Part shown: piece by piece, positions 18,552 through 27,337 of the stretch | How positions within the stretch are numbered: the first letter of the stretch is position 1 | How the letters are laid out: each line of letters begins with the position of its first letter | Origin: Martelella sp. HB161492 | GTDB taxonomy: Bacteria > Pseudomonadota > Alphaproteobacteria > Rhizobiales > Rhizobiaceae | Length of the DNA stretch: 64,000 bases | Direction: 5' to 3' | Assembly: GCF_013184775.1 (NCBI RefSeq) | Contig: NZ_JAATVV010000004.1 | Location: forward strand, 124,001-188,000 | Program-made: the position numbers and the translations under genes | The notes under the pieces: generated by a model | Databases searched by the model: none | Seen by the model: the letters and a program-made list of their open reading frames with translations, nothing else | What the model was told of the DNA's origin: nothing

Positions 18552-19388
18552 ATGGCGATTTTCCATCTTGCCGAACGAAGCCGCATTGCCATTGGTGGCC
18601 CGGAAGCGGAGCACTTCCTGCAAAATCTTGTCACCACCGATGTCGGCTCGATGCAGCCGGGTGAAGCCTGGCCAGGGGCGCTTCTGACGCCGCAGGGTAA
18701 GATCTGGTTTGATTTTCTCATCGCCCGTGACGGCGACGGTTTCGTTGTCGAAACTGATACTGCCGACGTCGACGCCCTCGTGAAGCGGCTGATGATCTAT
18801 CGCCTGCGCGCCAAGGTGACGATTGCGCCTGAGCCCGGCAACGGCATCGTCGTGACGAGCACGGCCTCCGCGGAGGCCTGCCGTGACATGCGATTTGCCA
18901 GAGCCGGCATCGAACTCTTTCGCGCTGCCGCGCCAGACAGAATCACCGGCGACGCCGTGTCCGGCTATGAGCAGCTGCGCATTCAGGCCGGTGTGGCCGA
19001 GATGAACCGGGATTATCCCCCGCAGGACGCCTTTCCCCACGATGTCCTGATGGACAGGAACGGTGCGCTCTCCTTCACCAAGGGCTGCTATGTCGGCCAG
19101 GAGGTGGTGTCGCGCATGCAGCATCGCGGCACGGCTCGCCGCCGCGTGGCGCATGTGGGTGCCCCCACGGCGCTGGCCGCAAGCGGCACGGCGCTGATGG
19201 CTGCGGGAAAGCCGGTCGGCACGCTCGGTACCATTTCCGGAACTGAGGGCCTTGCCATCGTGCGCATCGACCGTGTCGGCGATGCCGAGGCAGCAGGCCA
19301 GCCGATCACCGCGGACGATGTTGCCGTCACCGTCACGCCCTTTGCCTGGAGCGGCATTGCTTTCGCGCCAACAAAAAGCGGGGAATGA
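18552..19388 (+). CDS. ygfZ: Folate-binding protein YgfZ (Fe-S cluster repair/assembly)
   Basis: 278 residues from ATG 18552 with GAGG 7 bases upstream. It belongs to the GcvT-like YgfZ/IBA57 family, which uses tetrahydrofolate to support maturation or repair of certain [4Fe-4S] enzymes. The diagnostic K-G-C-Y-x-G-Q-E motif is at 177-184, including the essential Cys179. It heads a compact three-gene set with the HD hydrolase (4 bases away) and a phosphatase. Confidence 0.95.
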   Translation: MAIFHLAERSRIAIGGPEAEHFLQNLVTTDVGSMQPGEAWPGALLTPQGKIWFDFLIARDGDGFVVETDTADVDALVKRLMIYRLRAKVTIAPEPGNGIVVTSTASAEACRDMRFARAGIELFRAAAPDRITGDAVSGYEQLRIQAGVAEMNRDYPPQDAFPHDVLMDRNGALSFTKGCYVGQEVVSRMQHRGTARRRVAHVGAPTALAASGTALMAAGKPVGTLGTISGTEGLAIVRIDRVGDAEAAGQPITADDVAVTVTPFAWSGIAFAPTKSGE

Positions 19389-19392
19389 AGCC

Positions 19393-20025
19393 GTGGTGCG
19401 ACAGGACAATATCCGCGCCTGGCAGCGCATGCTGTCGGGACGCCGGCTCGATCTGCTCGACCCCTCTCCGCTGGATGTCGAGATCGAGGATATCGCCCAT
19501 GGCCTTGCCCGCGTTGCCCGCTGGAACGGCCAGACACTGGGTGACTACGCTTATTCGGTTGCCCAGCACAGCCTGATCGTCGAGAAGATCTTCTGCCATT
19601 GCAACAAGGCGGCCAAGCCGGCGCAGCAGCAGATGGCTCTGCTGCATGACGCGCCGGAATATGTGATCGGCGATATGATTTCGCCCTTCAAATCGGTTGT
19701 CGGTGGCGGCTACAAGACGGTCGAGAAGCGTCTGGAAGGTGCCATTCATATCCGCTTCGGCCTGCCGCCCCATCCGACGACCGCCCTGAAGGCCAGGATC
19801 AAGACGGCTGACCGCATCGCCGCCTTTTTCGAGGCGACCGTGCTAGCCGGCTTCTCCGAGGCCGAGGCACTCAAATATTTCGGCCGTCCGAACGGCATCA
19901 CCCGCGACATGCTGGAAATCGAGCCAATGACGACCGCCAGCGCCCAGGCTGCCTTTCTCATGCGGTTTTCCGAGATCGAACAATTGCGCCGCGAGGCCCC
20001 GGAGAAAGCGAAGGCTTCGCAGTGA
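19393..20025 (+). CDS. HD-domain hydrolase (YfbR-like)
   Basis: About 210 residues using GTG 19393 (or the adjacent GTG 19396); no suitable ATG lies in frame after the ygfZ stop, and earlier starts fall inside ygfZ. The HD signature is clear: His59, His85-Asp86 in LLHDAPEYVIGDM, and a later Asp in KTADRIAA. The family includes metal-dependent phosphohydrolases such as the 5'-deoxynucleotidase YfbR. The stop overlaps the following GTG start (GTGA). It is cytosolic; the substrate is unproven. Confidence 0.85.
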   Translation: MVRQDNIRAWQRMLSGRRLDLLDPSPLDVEIEDIAHGLARVARWNGQTLGDYAYSVAQHSLIVEKIFCHCNKAAKPAQQQMALLHDAPEYVIGDMISPFKSVVGGGYKTVEKRLEGAIHIRFGLPPHPTTALKARIKTADRIAAFFEATVLAGFSEAEALKYFGRPNGITRDMLEIEPMTTASAQAAFLMRFSEIEQLRREAPEKAKASQ

Positions 20026-20570
20026 ACGCAACCATTGCCGTCGCTCCTTTGTCGCGCATCGGCGAAATGGCGGCGAAGCATCATTGCACGCGAATGATCA
20101 GCCTGATGGCTGGCGGTCATGACTTTCACCGCCCCGGACTGATCGCCGCTGAAGATCACCTTGTCCTTCACATGAATGACATAGCCTTCAAGGGAACCGG
20201 CGACCTGATTGCCCCGGATGCGCGCCATGTGGACCAGATCATCGCCTTTGCGCGCGCCTGGGATCGCAAGACGCCGCTTCTGATCCATTGCTGGATGGGC
20301 GTTTCGCGCTCGCCTGCCGCCGCGCTGATTGCAGCGCTCGCCGTCAATCCGGACCTTGATGAAAGCGCCCTCGTCACCGCGCTTCGCTCCGCATCGCCCT
20401 CGGCGACGCCGAATCGCCGGCTGGTCGGTCTCGCCGATCAACGGCTAGAACGTGGCAATCGCCTTACAGAAGCAGTGCGCATGATCGGCCGGGGCGCCGA
20501 TTGCGGCGAAAATCTGCCCTTTCTGCTGAACTTTGACGCCGGCGAGGCGTTAAACTCTGACACAAAATAG
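20022..20570 (+). CDS. Protein-tyrosine-phosphatase-like protein
   Basis: 182 residues, GTG start overlapping the HD gene stop. It contains the cysteine phosphatase P-loop H-C-x5-R: Cys90 and Arg96 in HCWMGVSRSPAAA. An upstream Asp in VLHMNDIAF may be the general acid. This matches the small rhizobial 'tyrosine phosphatase family' proteins that travel with the YfbR-like gene. A protein, lipid or nucleotide substrate is possible. The translational overlap suggests a stoichiometric pair with the HD hydrolase. Confidence 0.82.
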   Translation: MNATIAVAPLSRIGEMAAKHHCTRMISLMAGGHDFHRPGLIAAEDHLVLHMNDIAFKGTGDLIAPDARHVDQIIAFARAWDRKTPLLIHCWMGVSRSPAAALIAALAVNPDLDESALVTALRSASPSATPNRRLVGLADQRLERGNRLTEAVRMIGRGADCGENLPFLLNFDAGEALNSDTK

Positions 20571-20660
20571 TGCAAAAATAGAACGGCATTGTTTCAGGCG
20601 TTCTGCGAGCACGCCCTTTCTCATTCAGTTGCGTCAAGTCTCAGAAGATAAGGAATTTCA

Positions 20661-21548
20661 ATGGAAGAACAGGCCAAAGAGTTCATAAAAGCCTCGGGCG
20701 ATGCTGCGAATTTCGTCTATGCCCTGATCGCGCAATATACGTTTTCGGTGATCGGCGCGATCATCCTTCTGATTGTCGGCTGGATTGTTGCCGGCATTCT
20801 GCAGCGCTCTGTCAAGGTCTCCATGGCACGGCTGAAGAATGTTGATCAGACCTTGGCCGGCTTTTTCGGCGCCGTGACGCGCTATGCCGTGCTTGTCATC
20901 GTCATCGTCATGGTGCTCGGACAGTTCGGCGTTCAGACCGCCTCGATCGTCGCCGCTCTCGGCGGCATGGCACTGGCGATTGGCCTGGCCTTGCAGGGCA
21001 CGCTGCAGAATATCGCGGCCGGCATCATGCTGCTTGTCCTGCGCCCCTTCCGCGTCGGCGAATATATCGATACCGGTTCGATCAACGGCATCGTCATGGA
21101 GATCGGTCTGTTTGCCACCGAGCTCAAGACACCGGACGGCATGTATCGACTGGCACCGAATTCGACGCTTTGGAATGTCCCGATCACCAATTTCTCGCGC
21201 ATGCCGACGCGCCGTTTCGATCTCGTCGTCGGCATTGCCTATGAAGACAATATCGACACCGCGATCACGATCCTGATGGATCTTGCGGAAAAGCACGAGA
21301 ATGTCATGACCGATCCTGCCCCGGACTGCTTCGTGTCCAATCTGGGTGACAGTGCTGTCGAGATCACGCTGCGCTACTGGGCGTCCTCAGCCGTCTGGTG
21401 GCCGACCAGCCGCGAGATGACCAAGAATGCCAAGAACGCTTTCGACGCCGCCGGCATCTCGATCCCGTTCCCGCAGATGACGCTGTCGACGCTCAAGGCG
21501 GAAGACAAGCCTGCAGAGCTGATGTCGCCCGACGGCCTTCAGAACTGA
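20661..21548 (+). CDS. Small-conductance mechanosensitive channel (MscS family)
   Basis: 295 residues. It has three N-terminal membrane helices; the pore-lining TM3 is the Gly/Ala-rich stretch GGMALAIGLALQGTLQNIAA (about 105-124). A cytosolic beta/alpha-beta vestibule domain follows (LRPFRVGEYIDTGSINGIV...). The channel opens on membrane tension to release solutes during osmotic downshock and works as a heptamer in the inner membrane. It is monocistronic, with a strong terminator downstream. Confidence 0.95.
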   Translation: MEEQAKEFIKASGDAANFVYALIAQYTFSVIGAIILLIVGWIVAGILQRSVKVSMARLKNVDQTLAGFFGAVTRYAVLVIVIVMVLGQFGVQTASIVAALGGMALAIGLALQGTLQNIAAGIMLLVLRPFRVGEYIDTGSINGIVMEIGLFATELKTPDGMYRLAPNSTLWNVPITNFSRMPTRRFDLVVGIAYEDNIDTAITILMDLAEKHENVMTDPAPDCFVSNLGDSAVEITLRYWASSAVWWPTSREMTKNAKNAFDAAGISIPFPQMTLSTLKAEDKPAELMSPDGLQN

Positions 21549-21581
21549 TCGCGACAAAACCTCAGCAGATAGCAATGATCA

Positions 21582-21607
21582 AGCCGGGCCGCGTGGCCCG
21601 GCTTTTT
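21582..21607 (+). terminator. Rho-independent terminator of the MscS gene
   Basis: Perfect 9-base arms AGCCGGGCC / GGCCCGGCT with a 4-base loop, followed by a T-tract, 33 bases beyond the mscS stop. Confidence 0.9.
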
Positions 21608-21689
21608 CCTTATTCCGGGCGACCGTCTCACTTGACAGCCAGAGGTTGGAACGCGAAACCGGACGCCTGTAAACATTTGGGGAATGACC

Positions 21690-22535
21690 ATGAAGATCGC
21701 AGCGCTGAACATCTATCCGATGAAGAGTGCAAGAGGCATCGGTGTCAGCCGCGCCGCCTGCGGGCCGATGGGGCTTGACGGTGACCGGCGCGCGCTGCTG
21801 ATCGAGCCCGATGGCCGTTTCATCACCCAGCGCGAGCTCCCCGCCCTCGCCCGGCTGTCCGTCGCACCGCTTGCCGGAGGTCTCGCCCTGTCGATGGCGG
21901 AAAAGGGGTCTGTTGTCGCCCTGCCCGGACAGGAACGTCTCGATGTCACGGTCTGGAAAGATAGGCTCTCCGCCGCGCTCAGCGACAATGCGACCGATGC
22001 CATTCTATCCGAATGGTTCGAGCGTCCGGTCCGGCTTGCCTTCTTCGATTCGCATTCGGCCCGTATCGCCAGCCGTGACTGGGTCGATAGCGACACGCCC
22101 GTTTCCTTCGCCGATGGCTACCAGATCCTCGTCACCTCCACCGGTTCGCTCGCCGCGCTCAATGACGACCTGGCCGCCCATGGCGAAGCCACCGTCGGCA
22201 TGGAGCGCTTCCGCCCCAATATCGTTGTCGATTGCGATGACGCCTTTGCGGAAGACGGCTGGACCGGCCTGACGATCGGCGATGTGGTGCTCGATTTCGT
22301 CAAACCCTGCGCCCGCTGCATCATGACCACGCAGGACCAGACAACCGGTTCGCGCGAGATTGCCTCACCGATGCCGGCCATGGGACGTCTGCGCATGTCG
22401 GCCGACCGCCGGGTTCCCGGGCCGCTGTTCGGCTGGAATGCGGTTCCGCGCAAAAGCGGTCTGCTGTCAGTCGGCGACGAGGCCGTGATCACCGGAATGC
22501 GCGATGCGGTCTGGCAGTTCAAGAAACGCGGCTAA
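21690..22535 (+). CDS. MOSC domain-containing protein
   Basis: 281 residues from ATG 21690, six bases after GGGGA; the ATG at 21684 is too close to that RBS. It has an N-terminal MOSC beta-barrel ([11 protein letters not shown], about 5-110) and a C-terminal MOSC domain with the conserved Cys in [10 protein letters not shown]. The family relates to the molybdenum cofactor sulfurase C-terminus and to YcbX/mARC proteins, which carry Moco and reduce N-hydroxylated compounds. It overlaps the convergent recO stop by 4 bases. Confidence 0.9.
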   Translation: MKIAALNIYPMKSARGIGVSRAACGPMGLDGDRRALLIEPDGRFITQRELPALARLSVAPLAGGLALSMAEKGSVVALPGQERLDVTVWKDRLSAALSDNATDAILSEWFERPVRLAFFDSHSARIASRDWVDSDTPVSFADGYQILVTSTGSLAALNDDLAAHGEATVGMERFRPNIVVDCDDAFAEDGWTGLTIGDVVLDFVKPCARCIMTTQDQTTGSREIASPMPAMGRLRMSADRRVPGPLFGWNAVPRKSGLLSVGDEAVITGMRDAVWQFKKRG

Positions 22536-23290
22536 GCTTCTCTTCCGGAAGAGATTTCATCTGCAGCAAGCGCTTTCAGCGCCGCATTGATAAAGCTGTC
22601 GCGAGCGGTATCGGCCTTGATCCCGCGCGGCTCGAAAACATGCCGGTTGAGGAAGAAAGACGTGAGACGAAAGCCTTCGGCAAGACCGTCGCGGTCAGCG
22701 GCGACGCTGACGGCCGGCTGCAGGAAGGATGGCAGCGGCAGCATGCGATCCGCATAAGGCGCACCCGCACTGCGACAGACCGCCCTGCCGGTTTTCGGCG
22801 AGACATAAGCGAGATCCTCGCGTGTACCGCTGGCGGCACATTTTTCAAGATCCATGCCGAAGCCAAGCTCGTTCAGAACGGAGATCTCGAAGCGGATATA
22901 GAGTTCGCCAGCCGCCTCGGCCGAGGCCAGATTGTCGATGATGATGTCCATCGCTTCGCACAGATGTCGGTGCGGATCCCGCTCCGGCAAGAGCCGCAGC
23001 AGCGCCGCCATGGCCTGGACACCGTAGACACCCGTCGCATGTTCCATCAAAAACGCGGCGCGCTGAACCAGAGGCTCAACACGGAACTCACCAAGATGCT
23101 CGTCAAGCCGCGCCCGCCAGTTCACCGAAACACGGTTTCCCGGCTGCAGCACCGGCCTCAGGGTACGCGAACGCCCGCCGCGCACCATGCCGAGATGGCG
23201 GCCATGGGCAAGCGTCATCAATTCGGCGATGACGCTGGTCTCACCATGTTTGCGGACACCGAGAACGATGCCTTCGTCATGCCACTCCAT
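22532..23290 (-). CDS. recO: DNA repair protein RecO
   Basis: 252 residues with the N-terminal OB fold ([19 protein letters not shown] ...) and a central helical region. It helps RecR load RecA onto SSB-coated single-stranded DNA at gaps. It is the last gene of the leftward acpS-lepB-rnc-era-recO series, 34 bases after era. Its 3' end overlaps the convergent MOSC gene by 4 bases. Confidence 0.95.
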   Translation of the reverse strand: MEWHDEGIVLGVRKHGETSVIAELMTLAHGRHLGMVRGGRSRTLRPVLQPGNRVSVNWRARLDEHLGEFRVEPLVQRAAFLMEHATGVYGVQAMAALLRLLPERDPHRHLCEAMDIIIDNLASAEAAGELYIRFEISVLNELGFGMDLEKCAASGTREDLAYVSPKTGRAVCRSAGAPYADRMLPLPSFLQPAVSVAADRDGLAEGFRLTSFFLNRHVFEPRGIKADTARDSFINAALKALAADEISSGREA

Positions 23291-23324
23291 GGGCCGTCAA
23301 CCGGCTTTCAAGCACCGGCCTCAC

Positions 23325-24260
23325 CTATTCCGAATAATCAAGCCCGATTTCACGGAACCGCGCCGGATCATCGCCCCAGTTCTCGCGAACCTTGACGAAC
23401 AGGAACAGATGCACCGGTTGCTCCAGGATCTCGCTCAGCTCCTTGCGTGCCGCCGTGGAGATCGCCTTGATCGCCTCGCCGCCCTTGCCAAGAGTGATCT
23501 TCTTCTGGCTGTCGCGCTCGACATAGATCACCTGCTCGATGCGCACGGAGCCATCCTTGCGCTCTTCCCACTTCTCTGTCTCGACATGGGAAGCATAGGG
23601 CAGTTCCTGATGCAGACGCAGAAACAGCTTTTCGCGGGTGATCTCAGCTGCCAGCTGACGCATCGGCAGATCGGAAATCTGGTCTTCGGGATAATACCAC
23701 GGCCCGTTGGGCAGCGTGGTGGCAAGATAATCCATCAGATCATCACAGCCCGAGCCATTGGCAGCAGAAACCATGAATGTATGATCGAAAGCCACGAATT
23801 CATTGGCTTCGGCAGCGAGCTTCAGGAGCTGTTCCGGCCGTACCCGGTCGATCTTGTTGAGGATCAGGATTTTCGGCTGACGGTTTTCCTTCAGCCCTTC
23901 GAGAATGGCCTCGGCATCGCCGCGAATACCGCGCTCACTGTCAATCAGCAATGCGATCAGGTCTGCGTCACGTGCGCCACCCCAGGCCGCCGTCACCATC
24001 GCACGGTCAAGCCGCCGCCGCGGCTTGAAGATGCCAGGCGTATCCATGAAGACAATCTGCGCATCGCCATGAATGGCAATGCCGCGCAGCATGGCCCGGG
24101 TCGTCTGCACCTTATGGCTGACGATCGAAACCTTGGCGCCGACAAGCCGGTTCACCAGCGTCGATTTGCCGGCATTGGTCGGCCCGATCAGCGCGACAAA
24201 ACCGGAACGGCGCGCATCTTCGGGAACGACCCGGTTCTCATTCTCAATTTCTTCAGACAT
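23325..24260 (-). CDS. era: GTPase Era
   Basis: 311 residues from ATG 24260; a longer start (24296) adds an unconserved extension. It has a GTPase domain with the P-loop GPTNAGKS at 26-33, DTPG switch II and NKID specificity motif, then a C-terminal KH domain (GKGGEAIK). Era binds the 3' end of 16S rRNA and aids 30S maturation. Placing it between rnc and recO matches many bacteria. Confidence 0.98.
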   Translation of the reverse strand: MSEEIENENRVVPEDARRSGFVALIGPTNAGKSTLVNRLVGAKVSIVSHKVQTTRAMLRGIAIHGDAQIVFMDTPGIFKPRRRLDRAMVTAAWGGARDADLIALLIDSERGIRGDAEAILEGLKENRQPKILILNKIDRVRPEQLLKLAAEANEFVAFDHTFMVSAANGSGCDDLMDYLATTLPNGPWYYPEDQISDLPMRQLAAEITREKLFLRLHQELPYASHVETEKWEERKDGSVRIEQVIYVERDSQKKITLGKGGEAIKAISTAARKELSEILEQPVHLFLFVKVRENWGDDPARFREIGLDYSE

Positions 24261-24358
24261 TTCAAACGCCCTTGGCGGGGTCCGTGTTCTTGACAACGGA
24301 CCGCTTGTTCTTGTGGTTTCTGCGCTCTTCCCTGCGGAACACGCACAGAGCTGATGCC

Positions 24359-25066
24359 TTATGCCTTGTCGTCCGACCAGACGCCTTCGCGTTCGAGCAG
24401 GCGCGTCGCTGCGGCCTGCTCTGCAGCCCGCTTGGAGCGGTCAATACCCGTTTCCGGAGCCAGTCCCTTTACCGTCACCTTCACGGTAAAACGCGGCTCG
24501 TGATCAGGGCCCGAGCGATCCTCGACCGTATAGACCGGCGTCTCGCCGCCATGGGCATGGGCCCATTCCTGCAGCTCGGTCTTGGCGTCCCGCCTGAGGT
24601 TAACACCTTCCTCAAGCAATGGCTTCCAGTTTGTCAGCACGAATTGACGCGCCGGCTCCAGCCCGCCTTCCAGATAGATCGCAGCGATGATGCTTTCAAC
24701 GACGTCGGCGCGAATGCCAAGCACCCGCTTGCCGGTCAGCGTTTTCACATCCTGCCCCGTCTGGATGAAGCGGTGCAGGCCAAGCCGGTCGGCAATCCTG
24801 GCGCAGGATTCAGCACTGACGAGCTGGTTCAGGCGAACGGATAGCTCGCCCTCGCTCGCATCCGGATAGCGCTGGAACAGGTGCTCGGCGATGGTCAGCC
24901 CCAGCACGCGGTCACCAAGGAATTCCAGCCGCTCATAATTGCCCTGGGTCCCGCCGCCGACACTGGAATGGGTCAGCGCCCGCGCCAGCCGGTTCTTGTC
25001 GGAGAATGCGAAACCGACAAGCTGACTGACTGCAGCAGTGTCGACAGAGCCATGAGAGTGTCGCAT
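24359..25066 (-). CDS. rnc: Ribonuclease III
   Basis: 235 residues. The start codon overlaps the lepB stop by one base (TGATG), so the longer ATG at 25123 inside lepB is rejected. The RNase III signature ERLEFLGDRVLGL (45-57) supplies catalytic Glu/Asp residues; the second acidic patch is in ADVVESIIAAIYLEGG. A dsRNA-binding domain fills the C-terminus (about 160-228). It processes rRNA precursors and structured RNAs as a homodimer. Confidence 0.98.
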   Translation of the reverse strand: MRHSHGSVDTAAVSQLVGFAFSDKNRLARALTHSSVGGGTQGNYERLEFLGDRVLGLTIAEHLFQRYPDASEGELSVRLNQLVSAESCARIADRLGLHRFIQTGQDVKTLTGKRVLGIRADVVESIIAAIYLEGGLEPARQFVLTNWKPLLEEGVNLRRDAKTELQEWAHAHGGETPVYTVEDRSGPDHEPRFTVKVTVKGLAPETGIDRSKRAAEQAAATRLLEREGVWSDDKA

Positions 25067-25812
25067 CAGCCGCCGATCACCTTGAAAATACGGTTCCAGC
25101 GCATGTTGGCTGGCCATTTCCACAATTCCAGGAAGGATGTGTCGTTGCCGAGCGAGAAGAAGATGACGCTGGCGCGGCCAACGAGATTTTCAGCCGGCAC
25201 GAAACCGACGTCGAAACGGCTGTCCAGCGAGTTGTCGCGATTGTCGCCCATCATGAAATAATGATCAGCCGGCACGATGAACTCACGCGTGTTGTCACCG
25301 CGCGAACCATTGATCTCATCGAGCGTGTCATAGGTCACGCCATCATCGAGTGTCTCGCGATAGACCGGAATATCGATGCCGGGATCATTGCGATAATCGG
25401 AGGTGAAGGTGCCATCAGGCGAACGCGGAACCGGCTTGCCGTTGATATAGACAATCCCCTGCTTGACCTGGACATGATCGCCGGGAAGGCCGATCACGCG
25501 CTTGATATAGTCAATGCTCGGATTCGGCGGATAACGGAAGACCACGACGTCGCCGCGCCGCGGTTCACTGCCGAAAATCCGGCCAGAAAACAGGTTGGGC
25601 GCGAAGGGCAACGAGTATTTCGAAAACCCGTAGGAGAACTTGTTGACGAAGATGTAATCGCCGACGAGCAGCGTGGGCATCATCGAACCGGACGGAATGG
25701 TAAAGGGCTGGAAGAGAAACGTACGGATGACCAGAGCCAGAAGCAGGGCCTGGATGATAACCTTGACATTGCTCCACAGGGAGCTCTCGTTCTTTTCGGC
25801 TTCTTCAGACAC
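25066..25812 (-). CDS. lepB: Signal peptidase I
   Basis: 248 residues from GTG 25812, which follows an AAGGAAAG ribosome-binding site; the ATG at 25884 would add a poorly conserved leader. It has one N-terminal transmembrane helix (about 14-35). The Ser/Lys dyad is Ser43 (PSGSMMPTL) and Lys104 (YIKRVIGLPGD). It removes signal peptides of exported proteins at the outer face of the inner membrane. It is coupled to rnc by a TGATG overlap. Confidence 0.97.
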   Translation of the reverse strand: MSEEAEKNESSLWSNVKVIIQALLLALVIRTFLFQPFTIPSGSMMPTLLVGDYIFVNKFSYGFSKYSLPFAPNLFSGRIFGSEPRRGDVVVFRYPPNPSIDYIKRVIGLPGDHVQVKQGIVYINGKPVPRSPDGTFTSDYRNDPGIDIPVYRETLDDGVTYDTLDEINGSRGDNTREFIVPADHYFMMGDNRDNSLDSRFDVGFVPAENLVGRASVIFFSLGNDTSFLELWKWPANMRWNRIFKVIGG

Positions 25813-25895
25813 GCAGTGCTTTCCTTCTCGCCTCGGGTCTCGGATTCGAAACGCAGCATTATCCCCTAAATCGCCGTGGGGCAACGCCTTAAGGT

Positions 25896-26294
25896 CTATA
25901 TCGGCAGAGCTTCGATGATCACGAAAGCCTGTGCCAGTGGATAATCATCGGTAATGCTTACATGGACCGCTGGCCGATGCCCCGGGGGCATCAGCTCGGC
26001 AAGCCGCCGTTCCGCCCTGCCGCTCAGAACCATGACCGGCTGCCCGCCAGCCAGGTTGACGACGCCCATTTCCCGCCAGAAAACGCCGCGGGCGATGCCG
26101 GTGCCAAGCGCTTTCGCGCAGGCCTCCTTGGCCGCGAAGCGTTTGGCATAGGAGGCGGCACGATTCTTCTGGCCATCGGCTCTTTGCTGCTCGGCCTCGG
26201 TGAAGATACGCGTCGTGAAGCGCTCACCGTGACGGGCAATCGACTTTTCGATCCGCCTGATATCGATCAGGTCACTCCCAAGTCCGACGATCAT
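25896..26294 (-). CDS. acpS: Holo-[acyl-carrier-protein] synthase
   Basis: 132 residues with the two AcpS motifs: [11 protein letters not shown] near the N-terminus (Mg-binding Asp8) and [15 protein letters not shown] around 52-66. It transfers 4'-phosphopantetheine from CoA to acyl carrier protein, enabling fatty acid synthesis. It lies 83 bases upstream of the lepB start and heads the lepB-rnc-era-recO set. Confidence 0.97.
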   Translation of the reverse strand: MIVGLGSDLIDIRRIEKSIARHGERFTTRIFTEAEQQRADGQKNRAASYAKRFAAKEACAKALGTGIARGVFWREMGVVNLAGGQPVMVLSGRAERRLAELMPPGHRPAVHVSITDDYPLAQAFVIIEALPI

Positions 26295-26342
26295 GCATCA
26301 TCCTGCGAAGCATTGCGCACACAAAACATACCGGCAGCAGAT

Positions 26343-26930
26343 TCAGCCATTGCCATTTTCCACCTTGCCCATTTCCATGGCCAGCCGCTTGCGACGTCCG
26401 GCAAGCTTCTCGCTGCGCCGCTGCTGAAAGGCCGAGACCGCCTGAAACGTCAGGAAATAGAGCACAAGCCCGGTGACCAGTGCCGGAATGATGGCGCCAA
26501 CGGCCATGGGTTCGAGAAGCGGGCGCCAGAGATCGGACAGCTCGAAACGCTTGACCAGCTTGACGAGATTGATCTCCACCCGGTCTCCCGTGCTGCGGTT
26601 CATCACGAAAGAGCCGATCCGCCAGGTCGTCAGCCAGATAAACGGAAAAGTCAGCGGGTTGCCGAAGGCGGTTCCGAGTGCGGCGGCAACCAGATTGCCA
26701 CCCAGCACAAAGGCGATGGCGAAAGCGAGAATAAAGTGGAAGCCAATAAAGGGCGTCCAGGAAACGGCAGCGCCGGCAGCAATGCCGATGGCGATCGCAT
26801 GCGGTGTGGCCTTAAGACGCAGGGTGCGATGATAAAGATAGATCAGCGAACGCGAAAAACCCTTCTCTGGCCAGACGGCGGAACGGAGTTTTTGCCACAG
26901 ACTGGCCGGTGATCGTCTTCGAAACAACAT
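26343..26930 (-). CDS. DUF2062 domain-containing membrane protein
   Basis: 195 residues. DUF2062 proteins carry a conserved stretch like the P-H-A-I-A-I-G-I-A-A-G segment here (about 62-72), plus three hydrophobic segments. The function is unknown; the family is common beside acpS/lepB in rhizobia, which suggests an envelope role. It ends 48 bases before the acpS start and is probably in the same transcript. Confidence 0.88.
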   Translation of the reverse strand: MLFRRRSPASLWQKLRSAVWPEKGFSRSLIYLYHRTLRLKATPHAIAIGIAAGAAVSWTPFIGFHFILAFAIAFVLGGNLVAAALGTAFGNPLTFPFIWLTTWRIGSFVMNRSTGDRVEINLVKLVKRFELSDLWRPLLEPMAVGAIIPALVTGLVLYFLTFQAVSAFQQRRSEKLAGRRKRLAMEMGKVENGNG

Positions 26931-27003
26931 GGCCTATCATGGCCTTCGCGCATAGCTTTTTGCAAGAGCGGAAGTCATCCTAAACGAACTAAACCGCAAT
27001 CAG

Positions 27004-27213
27004 TCAGCGGTTTGGCGGGACAGCCTCGTCGCAGCCATCGCCGTCCGGTCCGCCGCCCTGCCGAACCGGCGCCTTATCATCGACCGGATGCTCGATGTCA
27101 TGGCGATAGGCGTCATCAATCCTGTCGATGACATGCCTGGCTGGCTCGATCTGATCCTTGCTCAGATCCGGATGCAGCATATCCTTCAATGCTTTGCTGA
27201 GGCGTTGAAACAT
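27004..27213 (-). CDS. Small hypothetical protein
   Basis: 69 residues, hydrophilic, with a charged middle (DQIEPARHVIDRIDDAYRHD) and a Gly/Pro-rich tail. A good GAGGGA Shine-Dalgarno lies at normal spacing before the ATG. It sits between rsh and the DUF2062 gene. No domain was recognised; codon pattern and RBS make it plausible. Confidence 0.55.
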   Translation of the reverse strand: MFQRLSKALKDMLHPDLSKDQIEPARHVIDRIDDAYRHDIEHPVDDKAPVRQGGGPDGDGCDEAVPPNR

Positions 27214-27337
27214 GGAGCGTCCCTCTCGTCATGACCGCAGCCCACGTTACGGGCCGAATACGGCAGAGGCAGGGTATTTCAGGGCGGAAGCAATTATAAT
27301 CCGGTTATCGCGATCCGGAATGTTCCGCCCTTCACCA

